This document shows positions 1-5,228 of a stretch of DNA of 5,228 nt, one piece after another. The notes under the pieces were generated by a model, which saw only the letters and a program-made list of their open reading frames with translations, was not told the origin of the DNA and searched no databases. This stretch comes from Chloroflexota bacterium (GTDB lineage Bacteria > Chloroflexota > Limnocylindria > Limnocylindrales > CSP1-4), in the NCBI GenBank assembly GCA_005880805.1, contig VBFZ01000141.1, positions 1 to 5,228 of the forward strand. Reading direction: 5' to 3'. Made by a program: the position numbers and the translations under genes. The first letter of the stretch is position 1. The number at the start of each line of letters is the position of its first letter.

Positions 1-498
1 AAGCACGGCTTGGCCGTGGAAGCGGCCCTCGCGTGGTACGCCGAGAACAGGTTCGGCGTTCGCGAGCCGGAGCTGGAAACCTGGCGTGCGGCAGGCCTGT
101 TGCACGACTTCGACTATGAGCGCTACCCGGACACGCACCCGCTGAAGGGAGCTGAGGAGCTCAGGCGGCTTGGCTACCCGGACGAGGTGGTCGATGCCGT
201 CCTCGGCCACGGCGACCACACGGGCGTGCCCAGGAACAGCATCCTGGCGAAGACGGTGTACGCGTGCGACGAAATGGCCGGCTTCGTGATCGCCGTCGCC
301 TACGTCCGGCCGAACCGCAGCCTCGACGAAGTGGACGCGCGCGCGGTCACCAAGAAGATGAAGGACAAGGGCTTCGCACGGCAGGTCCCACGCGACCAGC
401 TCGAGAAGGGAGCGCAGGAGCTTGGCGTGCCGTTCGAGGAGCACGTCGAGAACGTCGTCGCCGGCCTCAAGACGGTCCGCGGCGAGCTCGGTCTCTAG
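1..498 (+). CDS. HD-domain metal-dependent phosphohydrolase, 5'-truncated by window edge
   Basis: The reading frame is open from base 1 and ends at TAG 496-498, giving 165 visible residues. The HD hallmark is clear: a first histidine (His2 as numbered here, in KHGLAVE), the His35-Asp36 pair in GLLHDFDYERYP, then His46, His70 and Asp90 (YACDEMAG). This is the His...HD...His...Asp spacing of HD-superfamily metal ligands. A TTG at base 10 could be read as a start, but it would remove the conserved first histidine, so the true start most likely lies upstream of the window. Small single-domain HD proteins of this type are usually annotated as HDIG-domain or predicted hydrolases acting on phosphoesters or nucleotides; the substrate cannot be read from the sequence. 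It has no signal peptide or membrane segment in the visible part and is probably cytoplasmic. A 258-bp gap separates it from the next gene, so co-transcription is doubtful. Confidence 0.88.
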   Translation, partial: KHGLAVEAALAWYAENRFGVREPELETWRAAGLLHDFDYERYPDTHPLKGAEELRRLGYPDEVVDAVLGHGDHTGVPRNSILAKTVYACDEMAGFVIAVAYVRPNRSLDEVDARAVTKKMKDKGFARQVPRDQLEKGAQELGVPFEEHVENVVAGLKTVRGELGL

Positions 499-516
499 GG
501 TTGGACAGTGCCGTGG

Positions 517-631
517 GCGCATGGCATTGTGGGCGCGATGAATCGGGTGAGTGGTGCCATGGGCCGCTGTATGTGTCGCCGGCGAGATTCGGCCGGCCAG
601 CGGTCAGCGCGCGTCAGCAGGACCGACCGCT
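517..631. repeat. Two inverted repeats in the 499-756 intergenic region
   Basis: The 258-bp gap 499-756 holds no gene I can support. It contains two possible stem-loops. One pairs 517-526 (GCGCATGGCA) with 555-564 (TGCCATGGGC), nine of ten positions matching, with a 28-nt loop. The other is a perfect 7-bp repeat, AGCGGTC 599-605 with GACCGCT 625-631, with a 19-nt loop. Neither is followed by a T run, so neither is a standard intrinsic terminator. They could be mRNA leader structure, a factor-independent stop for the HD gene, or chance in GC-rich DNA. I matched them to no known riboswitch family. Confidence 0.3.
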
Positions 632-741
632 AGACCAACCTCCGGCGGATCTCGCGTCCTCCCTCGCGATCGCCTCGATGCCGATCTCTGGCCCCAGCTG
701 AAGGCGGCTTTCGACCACCAACTCTCGTTTGACATTCATTT

Positions 742-750
742 GGAGGAGGT
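742..750 (+). promoter_or_regulatory. Strong ribosome binding site deciding the GTG start of the rhodanese gene
   Basis: GGAGGAGGT at 742-750 contains the full GGAGGT core complementary to the 3' end of 16S rRNA, six bases before GTG 757. It is the clearest Shine-Dalgarno sequence in the window and fixes the start at 757, at the point where homology-like rhodanese sequence begins. Confidence 0.85.
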
Positions 751-756
751 CTTTCC

Positions 757-1617
757 GTGGCACAGGAATATGCAACGAACGTCCTCGTCGATGCGGACTG
801 GGCGAAGGCCCACCTGAACGATCCGTCCGTCCGCTTCGTCGAGGTCGACGTCGACACGGCAGCCTACGAGCAGAGCCATCTGCCCGGCGCGATCGGCTGG
901 AACTGGACCAGCCAGCTGTCGGACGGTGTCCGACGCGACATCGCCAGCCGCGACGACTTCAGCGACCTGTTGAGCCGCAGTGGCATCGGGCCGGATACGA
1001 CGATCGTGCTGTACGGCGACAACAACAACTGGTTCGCGGCGTGGGCGTACTGGCAGCTGAAGCTGTTCGGCCACCGCGACGTCCGCATCCTCAACGGCGG
1101 GCGCAAGTACTGGCTCGACAACGGCCTGCCGCTCACGACGGACATCGCCAACTACCAGGAGACCGGCTACCGGGTGCCCGAGCCGGACTTCGCGCTGCGC
1201 GCGTTCCGTGACGACATCCTGCCGCGCCTCGGCGACTCCGAGCTCGCGCTGGTCGACGTTCGGTCGCCGGCCGAGTTCAACGGTGAGGTGATCGCCCCGC
1301 CGGGCATGACCGAGACGGCCCAGCGGGCCGGGCACATTCCGGGCGCCGCGTCGATCCCATGGGCGCAGACGGTCCGCGAGGACGGGACGTTCAAGAGCGC
1401 CGACGAGCTGCGAGCCCTGTACGAGGGCAAGGGCGTGACGCCGGACAAGGACGTCATCGCCTATTGCCGCATCGGTGAGCGGAGCAGCCACTCCTGGTTC
1501 GTGCTCCACGAGCTCCTCGGCTACCGTCGGGTGCGCAACTACGACGGCTCGTGGACCGAGTGGGGGAGCATGGTGGGCGTGCCGATCGAGAAGCCCGTTC
1601 CGGTCGCCGCGGGCTGA
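757..1617 (+). CDS. Two-domain sulfurtransferase (rhodanese), thiosulfate sulfurtransferase type
   Basis: The 286-residue product has the tandem rhodanese layout: an inactive N-terminal domain (about residues 8-130) and a catalytic C-terminal domain (about 150-280). The persulfide-forming cysteine is Cys237 in CRIGERSSHSW. A basic CR-x-G-x-R loop is typical of thiosulfate:cyanide sulfurtransferases, whereas 3-mercaptopyruvate enzymes usually carry a CGSGVT-like loop. In the N-terminal domain the matching loop reads GDNNNW and has no cysteine, as expected for the non-catalytic repeat. VDVRSPAEFNGE and AGHIPGAASIPW are the usual rhodanese CH2 and CH1-type motifs. Length and active site closely resemble mycobacterial CysA2/SseA-type proteins (about 280 aa). 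It is likely a cytoplasmic enzyme moving sulfane sulfur from thiosulfate to thiols or cyanide. The GTG start is set by GGAGGT six bases upstream. It appears monocistronic and converges with the HAD gene across 24 bp. Confidence 0.95.
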   Translation: MAQEYATNVLVDADWAKAHLNDPSVRFVEVDVDTAAYEQSHLPGAIGWNWTSQLSDGVRRDIASRDDFSDLLSRSGIGPDTTIVLYGDNNNWFAAWAYWQLKLFGHRDVRILNGGRKYWLDNGLPLTTDIANYQETGYRVPEPDFALRAFRDDILPRLGDSELALVDVRSPAEFNGEVIAPPGMTETAQRAGHIPGAASIPWAQTVREDGTFKSADELRALYEGKGVTPDKDVIAYCRIGERSSHSWFVLHELLGYRRVRNYDGSWTEWGSMVGVPIEKPVPVAAG

Positions 1618-1641
1618 CGAACTTCCGGACGGCGCCGCGGC

Positions 1642-2343
1642 TCAGGCCAGAGCCACGTCCGCCAATGTGGCCATATCGGGAACCGTGAGGTCGGGGGTCG
1701 CCGCCGCCGGTGGCGTCGCCCCCGATCCCGCCCTGCCCTGGCGGCGGTTCACCCAGACCGTGGAAAGCCCCAGTTCCTTCGCGGGCACCTGGTCGTGGAA
1801 CAGGCTCTGGGCGACGTGCAGGATCCTGTTGCGCGGCAGCCCGATCCGCTCGAACGCGACCTCGAAGTTCCGGTGGCTCGGCTTGTAGCTGCCCACCTGC
1901 TGAGCGGTCACAACCCAATCGAAGTCGACGCCCAGCCGGGCGTTCGACCGGGCGAACAGGTCGTCGTCGCAGTTCGTGATGACGGCGAGCCGGAACCGGC
2001 GCTTCAGGCGCGCCAGCGCCTCGGGTGAGTCGCTGAACGCCGGCCAGTCATCTACCGAATCCCCGAAGGCCGCGGCGTCCTCCTCCGAAACCTCAACCCC
2101 GAACGCCCGGCCGACGGCGCGCGCCGAGGTGGCCAGGACTTCGCGGTATCGCCGGTACGCACCGCGCTCGGCCTCAGCCTCGGCACGGCCGTAGGCCTCG
2201 AGCAGCTCGTCATCGGTCGGCTGTGCTCCACCGCCGGCGAGGATCGGACGCAGGCTTGACGCGATCCCGGTCTCCCAGTCGATCAGCGTCCCGTAGCAGT
2301 CGAACGAGAGGACGTCGAACGCCCCGAAGTTGAGCGCTGCCAT
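1642..2343 (-). CDS. HAD-superfamily hydrolase (haloacid dehalogenase type II-like)
   Basis: The 233-residue product begins at ATG 2343-2341. GAGGA lies four bases before it and overlaps the stop of the upstream VOC gene. HAD motifs run in order: motif I LSFDCYGTLIDWE with nucleophile Asp15; motif II VITNCD (Thr123); motif III SYKPS (Lys154); motif IV HVAQSLFHDQVPAKELGL (Asp184). A helical cap would occupy about residues 25-100. Motif I is D-x-Y-G-T rather than the D-x-D-G-T of phosphatases, which is why such proteins are annotated as type II haloacid dehalogenases. However, motif IV lacks the S-x-N before the last Asp that L-2-haloacid dehalogenases use, so the substrate is uncertain. The frame stays open upstream to 2844, but that part overlaps the VOC gene and shows no HAD similarity, so I excluded it. 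It is probably co-transcribed with the VOC gene. Confidence 0.9.
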   Translation of the reverse strand: MAALNFGAFDVLSFDCYGTLIDWETGIASSLRPILAGGGAQPTDDELLEAYGRAEAEAERGAYRRYREVLATSARAVGRAFGVEVSEEDAAAFGDSVDDWPAFSDSPEALARLKRRFRLAVITNCDDDLFARSNARLGVDFDWVVTAQQVGSYKPSHRNFEVAFERIGLPRNRILHVAQSLFHDQVPAKELGLSTVWVNRRQGRAGSGATPPAAATPDLTVPDMATLADVALA

Positions 2344-2350
2344 TCGGTCC

Positions 2351-2761
2351 TCAGAAGTCCCTGCGACCGATGAAGTGCGCCTCGACCTCCGGCCTCGACC
2401 GCTCGTACAGCGCAAGCCGGTAGCCTCCCGGTGTTCGGAACGAAGAGCAGGGCCCCTGCGGGATCTCGAGCGTGGTGCCACGCTTCCAGCCGCGCGTCTC
2501 AAGCTCCTTCGTCGTCCTGGCGAGGTTGGCGACGCGATAAACGAGGATGGGTTGGTCGCCCTCGAGGTGATCCGCCAGCAAGAGGCGCGGCGGTCCCGAG
2601 CTGAGCTCCAGCATCGCCACGCGCGTCCCCATCCCGTCGATCGCGAAGAGGAGACGGCCGCCAAGCGTCTCGCTGAAGTAGCGCATGTCGCCGGCCACGT
2701 CGGCGCTCGGCATGTACACGAAGTCGAGCTCTTGGAAGGGTGCCGGGCGTTCGTCCTCCAC
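2351..2761 (-). CDS. VOC-fold (glyoxalase/bleomycin-resistance-like) protein
   Basis: The 136-residue product starts at GTG 2761-2759 and stops at TGA 2353-2351. The pattern is that of one VOC domain with two beta-alpha-beta-beta-beta halves: about residues 12-66 (LDFVYMPSADVAGDMRYFSE, LGG, then MLELSSGPPRLLLADH) and about 72-120 (ILVYRVANLARTTKELETRG, then SSFRTPGGYRLALYE). Candidate metal ligands are His65 and Glu120. The first strand has no histidine or glutamate in the usual place, so a classic glyoxalase I or dioxygenase site is not complete and the function is unknown. No clear ribosome binding site precedes the GTG. An in-frame TAG at 2797-2795 limits any extension, and the next internal Met (residue 17) would cut into the first strand. 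It lies seven bases ahead of the HAD gene, suggesting one leftward transcript. Confidence 0.82.
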   Translation of the reverse strand: MEDERPAPFQELDFVYMPSADVAGDMRYFSETLGGRLLFAIDGMGTRVAMLELSSGPPRLLLADHLEGDQPILVYRVANLARTTKELETRGWKRGTTLEIPQGPCSSFRTPGGYRLALYERSRPEVEAHFIGRRDF

Positions 2762-2770
2762 CCGGCTATT

Positions 2771-2801
2771 TTGAGCACCCTGCGCTCCGAACGGCTACGG
2801 T
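2771..2801 (+). promoter_or_regulatory. Possible promoter for the nitroreductase gene in the divergent intergenic region
   Basis: The 85-bp region 2762-2846 separates the divergent VOC and nitroreductase genes, so it should hold both promoters. On the plus strand TTGAGC (2771-2776) and TACGGT (2796-2801), 19 bp apart, fit a TTGAC / TAnnnT actinobacterial-type promoter loosely. It lies about 45 bp before ATG 2847. No match as good was found for the leftward gene. In GC-rich DNA such hexamers are weak evidence. Confidence 0.25.
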
Positions 2802-2846
2802 GCACGGATAAGCCACTCAGCAGGACCCCCCGCCCCAGCCGCACCG

Positions 2847-3395
2847 ATGCCCGCTTCGGCGATCGAGCGTGTCCGGCCCCTGATCCGAACGCGCCAGATG
2901 CGCGAGTTCACTGATGAACCGCTCACTGACGGGGAGCTCGAGGCGATCACCGAGGTCGCGCGCTGGTCGGGCAGCAGCAAGAATGAGCAGCCGTGGCGGT
3001 TCATCGTGATCCGCGACGTCGATACGATCCGCAAGATCGCGGAGGCGGGCCTGCCCCAGACGCGCTCTCTTCGTACGGCGATGGGCGCGGTCGCGATCGT
3101 CCTGCCCGATGAGCCCGGCCGGCAGCTCTCGCGCGCGTACGACGACGGCCGGGCCGCCGAGCGGATGCTGATCGCGGCCTCGATGCTCGGTCTTGGCGGA
3201 GGCATCGCCTGGGTCCGCAGCGACGTTCGCGATGCCGTTCGCGACCTGCTCGGCCTGCCGCCGGATCGCTTCGTCCGGACCATCGTCGCCCTCGGCCATC
3301 CCACGGAGGCCGCTCGACGCCCAAAGTCAGCGCCGGGGAAGGGTCGGCTGCCGCGAGAAGAACTGATCTTCGAGGAGCACTGGCCGAGCCGCTAG
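2847..3395 (+). CDS. Nitroreductase-family FMN oxidoreductase
   Basis: The 182-residue product carries the nitroreductase pattern. The N-terminal flavin-binding arginines are in LIRTRQMREFTDEPL (Arg14, Arg16). The SSKNEQPWRFIVI segment (residues 43-55) normally contacts the isoalloxazine ring. The central helix YDDGRAAERMLIAASMLGLG runs from residue 98 and continues into GGIAW. The C-terminal KGRLPREEL (165-173) matches the usual FMN-phosphate binding tail. Length is in the normal range (about 170-220 aa). Family members reduce nitroaromatics, quinones or other substrates with NAD(P)H; the substrate cannot be told here. It is likely a soluble homodimer. ATG 2847 is the first start in the frame after TGA 2772-2774, but no good Shine-Dalgarno sequence precedes it. 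Its TAG shares CTAG with the convergent oxidoreductase gene. Confidence 0.9.
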   Translation: MPASAIERVRPLIRTRQMREFTDEPLTDGELEAITEVARWSGSSKNEQPWRFIVIRDVDTIRKIAEAGLPQTRSLRTAMGAVAIVLPDEPGRQLSRAYDDGRAAERMLIAASMLGLGGGIAWVRSDVRDAVRDLLGLPPDRFVRTIVALGHPTEAARRPKSAPGKGRLPREELIFEEHWPSR

Positions 3396-4306
3396 GAAAG
3401 CGTGCCGGCTGAGGTCGGAGCACCGCGCTCGAGCATCCCGACTGCATCGCAATGCTCGGCCAGCCGCTCGAGCAAGGTCGGATCGGAAACCGCGCCGAAC
3501 CCCTGCAGGATCGTCCGGCTGAGCCCGAGGGCCTCGTATTCGCGAAGCCGCGCCCGCAGCGGTGAACCCGGTGGGACCCCGGGGCGGCCCCACACGTGGA
3601 CCGACACCCGCAGGCTAGCCGGATCCCGGCCGATCTCCTCGCACCGTGAACGGACGACCGGAAGCGCCGCCTCGACCTGCTCCGGCATGAGCGCGTCGAG
3701 GTTGAGCTCGTCCGCGAACCGCGCTGCGAGCCGCCACGTCACCTTCGGGCCGTTGCCGCCGACCACGATCGGAATGCGCGGCTGCTGAAGGCCCTTCGGC
3801 TCGTGGATCGCATCGATCACGTGCGCATGCGAACCGTTCCACGTCGCACGTCCGGGCGCGAGCATGCGGGTAATGATCTCGAGGTGATCGGACAGGATCG
3901 CCAGGCGCTCGGCGGCATCGGGGAATCCGTAGCCGTAGGCTCTCCACTCGTCTTCCTTCCAGCCCGCCCCGATCCCCAGCTCGACCCGGCCGCCGCTGAT
4001 CACGTCGATCGTGGAGATCGCCTTGGCCGTGAGCGCGGCGTTCCGGTACGCCGCGGCCAGCACGAGGTGCCCGAGACGCGCGCGCTCCGTGGCGGTCGCG
4101 AGCGCGCCGAGCTCCACGACCGGCTCGAAGACAATCGCCTCCTCGGGCGGCGGGTCGACCTGGAAGTGGTCGTAGACCCAGAGGGACTCGAAGCCGAGTC
4201 GCTCCGCCTGCTGAGCGACCTCGATCGTTCGCCCCCAGGCCGCGGGTGCATCCATGCCGAGAAACTCGCGGTCGCAGCCCTGGGGCATCGTGATCCCGAT
4301 CTTCAT
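3392..4306 (-). CDS. LLM-class F420-dependent oxidoreductase, Rv1855c-like
   Basis: The 304-residue product starts at ATG 4306-4304 and stops at TAG 3394-3392. It shows the luciferase-like monooxygenase TIM-barrel signatures: MKIGITMPQG at the N-terminus, AERLGFESLWVYDHF (34-48), ATERARLGHLVLAAAYRNAA (72-91), the hallmark IDVISGGRVELGIGAGWKEDEW (residues 100-121, here interrupted by no gap), and PIVVGGNGPKVTWRLAARFAD. These resemble the Rv1855c group of probable F420-dependent oxidoreductases, which transfer hydride between coenzyme F420 and an unknown substrate; cofactor choice is inferred from the family. The frame is open to 4438, but that stretch is antisense-free overlap with the upstream gene and does not resemble LLM proteins. 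The start overlaps the upstream stop as ATGA, with AAGGGAAGAAG a little upstream as a loose ribosome site, so coupled translation is likely. Confidence 0.92.
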   Translation of the reverse strand: MKIGITMPQGCDREFLGMDAPAAWGRTIEVAQQAERLGFESLWVYDHFQVDPPPEEAIVFEPVVELGALATATERARLGHLVLAAAYRNAALTAKAISTIDVISGGRVELGIGAGWKEDEWRAYGYGFPDAAERLAILSDHLEIITRMLAPGRATWNGSHAHVIDAIHEPKGLQQPRIPIVVGGNGPKVTWRLAARFADELNLDALMPEQVEAALPVVRSRCEEIGRDPASLRVSVHVWGRPGVPPGSPLRARLREYEALGLSRTILQGFGAVSDPTLLERLAEHCDAVGMLERGAPTSAGTLS

Positions 4307-5025
4307 GGTGACCGCTTCTTCCCTTTCGTCTGCCTGGCCGCCTTCGCGTCCTGCTCGGGCGAGGCGCGATCCTCGACCTCCCACGCGTGGTCGAGGGCAT
4401 GCCAGACGGTCCGGCGGATCGTGTAGCGAGGCGTCCACGGATTCTTCGTATTGCGCGGATCCGCGAGGGGTCGCCCGTGCACGCGCGCATCGAGTGCATC
4501 GAGCACTGCTGTTCGGAGGCCGGTCACGCGCGCCTTCCGATCGCCTGCCCGCTCAGGCGGCCTCGCACCCAGCTGCCCAAGGTAGGCCTCCTCCGCCTCG
4601 AACACGTGCTCGATGATCTTCTCGAGGTCTCGACCGCCACCGCGAGGACCCTTGCGGAGCTCGATCCCTTCTGCCGAACGCGCGGTCCTGTCGAAGGCCG
4701 CCCAGGCTGCCTCGAGGATCGACACCAGCCGCTTGAGCTCGCGGTTCTCGAGCGGCTTTGGGTCATCCTTCCAGGCTGAGGACGGGATGCCGAAATCCGT
4801 GCCCGCGTCGCCTTTGACCCTGCCGACGACCTTCAGGTCCGTCGGCTCGCGAGGCGCCGCGAATTCCAGTCGCGCCGACTGAACGACCTTCCCGTAGCGC
4901 GGACCGTAAGCGACCAGGGCTTCGAGCGCATCCTCCTGCGTCCGACCCGCCCGCGACCAGCCGGGCCAGTCTCTCGCGCTCGCGAACGTTCGCTTCGACC
5001 CGGTCTCGATGACGACGGCAGTCAA
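4303..5025 (-). CDS. DinB-like protein with an extra N-terminal module, function unknown
   Basis: The product is 240 residues if started at TTG 5025-5023, which is preceded by AGGTGA four bases upstream and gives MTAVVIETGSKRTF. The frame remains open to a second TTG at 5124, but those 33 residues have no recognisable pattern. Residues 1-50 form a compact module with SARDWPGWSRAGRTQEDALE and YGPRYGKVV, recalling small HicB-like or actinobacterial hypothetical folds. Residues about 95-220 look like a DinB four-helix bundle: IIEHVFEAEEAYLGQLG with His140, and RRTVWHALDHAWEVEDR with His209 and His213 in an H-x3-H. This is the three-histidine metal site seen in DinB/YfiT-type proteins, some of which are thiol-dependent S-transferases. 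The C-terminal tail is Lys/Arg-rich (KGKKRSP). Its stop overlaps the start of the oxidoreductase gene by four bases, so the two probably form one transcript. The enzymatic role is unknown. Confidence 0.78.
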   Translation of the reverse strand: MTAVVIETGSKRTFASARDWPGWSRAGRTQEDALEALVAYGPRYGKVVQSARLEFAAPREPTDLKVVGRVKGDAGTDFGIPSSAWKDDPKPLENRELKRLVSILEAAWAAFDRTARSAEGIELRKGPRGGGRDLEKIIEHVFEAEEAYLGQLGARPPERAGDRKARVTGLRTAVLDALDARVHGRPLADPRNTKNPWTPRYTIRRTVWHALDHAWEVEDRASPEQDAKAARQTKGKKRSP

Positions 5026-5176
5026 CGAATCACCTGGATCCGAGCGTACGTGGGAGCGGTCTCGCGTGGCAAGACGGCCATCCCGGGCTGCGAGAAGGCT
5101 CTCGATCGCCAGCCGAACCCACAACCCGGACGCGGTGTAGGGATGGCATCAGGCCGGGATGAGGCACGCGCCGACT

Positions 5177-5194
5177 CTGTCACGCAACTGTCAC
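5177..5194 (+). promoter_or_regulatory. Pho-box-like direct repeat, pointing out of the window to the right
   Basis: CTGTCACGCAACTGTCAC consists of two identical 7-bp units, CTGTCAC, separated by 4 bp, so they repeat every 11 bp, one turn of the helix. This is the layout and near-consensus of the enterobacterial PhoB box (CTGTCAT, four A/T-rich bases, CTGTCAC), and PhoP boxes of actinomycetes are also 11-bp direct repeats. The orientation suits a rightward promoter. The position about 11 bp beyond the box holds TTCCAT (5206-5211), a poor -10 hexamer. The target gene would start after base 5228. The rest of 5026-5228 shows no gene. Confidence 0.5.
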
Positions 5195-5228
5195 CTCCAC
5201 GCGGGTTCCATCCGTGGCGTTCGTCCGG

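Noticed and set aside
729..734. Perfect TTGACA -35 hexamer just before the rhodanese gene
   Set aside because: A -10 at normal spacing would fall at about 752-757, on the GTG start and beyond the strong ribosome binding site, and no TAnnnT is there. The resulting RNA would lack the Shine-Dalgarno sequence.
736..1509. Long 257-codon open frame on the minus strand, antisense to the rhodanese gene
   Set aside because: It lies wholly inside a clearly real gene, its product has no recognisable domain pattern, and long antisense frames are expected in GC-rich coding DNA.
1618..1641. Possible terminator between the convergent rhodanese and HAD genes
   Set aside because: The 24-bp gap is GC-rich but shows no stem-loop followed by a T run on either strand.
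2344..2844. N-terminal 167-codon extension of the HAD frame
   Set aside because: It overlaps the VOC gene on the same strand in another frame, is Arg/Ser-rich without domain features, and the HAD fold starts cleanly at ATG 2343.
2330..2914. 194-codon plus-strand frame spanning the VOC gene and the divergent intergenic region
   Set aside because: It overlaps the VOC gene in antisense and the start of the nitroreductase gene, with a low-complexity Arg/Pro-rich product.
3803..4426. 207-codon plus-strand frame antisense to the oxidoreductase gene
   Set aside because: It is a shadow of a strongly recognised LLM protein; its product has no known motif and it crosses the gene junction at 4303-4306.
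5026..5124. Upstream TTG at 5124 as the start of the DinB-like gene
   Set aside because: It would add 33 residues with no pattern. The TTG at 5025 has AGGTGA at usable spacing and begins just before the recognisable VVIETGSKRTF segment.
5198..5217. CCACG/CGTGG inverted repeat after the Pho-box-like element
   Set aside because: It is only 5 bp per arm with a 10-bp gap, which is expected by chance in this base composition.

Overview
The window is a high-GC (roughly two-thirds G+C) bacterial chromosome segment, densely packed with short metabolic genes. The gene set fits a soil-type actinomycete (Actinomycetota, possibly a deep-branching group such as Thermoleophilia) or a high-GC Chloroflexota. 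It includes an F420-type luciferase-like oxidoreductase of the Rv1855c kind, a mycobacterial CysA-like thiosulfate sulfurtransferase, a DinB-like protein and a small nitroreductase, with GTG and TTG starts. This placement is an inference from protein families and composition; no rRNA or other phylogenetic marker is present. No tRNA, rRNA, CRISPR array, insertion sequence or prophage was seen.

Layout, left to right. (1) 1-498, plus strand: the 3' part of an HD-domain phosphohydrolase gene cut by the window edge. (2) 499-756: a 258-bp gap with inverted repeats and, at its end, a strong Shine-Dalgarno sequence. (3) 757-1617, plus: a two-domain rhodanese with active-site motif CRIGERSSH. (4) 1642-2343 and 2351-2761, minus: a VOC-fold protein followed 7 nt later by a HAD-superfamily hydrolase, probably one transcript, converging on the rhodanese gene. 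(5) 2762-2846: an 85-bp divergent intergenic region. (6) 2847-3395, plus: an FMN nitroreductase-family protein. (7) 3392-4306 and 4303-5025, minus: a DinB-like protein and an Rv1855c-type F420-dependent oxidoreductase, joined by an ATGA stop/start overlap. This pair converges on the nitroreductase gene, and the two sets of stop codons share one CTAG. (8) 5026-5228: about 200 bp without a gene, holding an 18-bp direct-repeat element that matches the PhoB/PhoP 'Pho box' layout and points rightward, out of the window.

The genes look like general redox and detoxification functions rather than one pathway. The sequence supports two leftward two-gene units (VOC-HAD and DinB-LLM) and three single rightward genes. 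I see no convincing new multi-gene system. The items most worth following are the Pho-box-like element at the right edge, the DinB-like protein with an extra N-terminal module, and the HAD protein whose catalytic loops fit neither classic phosphatases nor classic haloacid dehalogenases.
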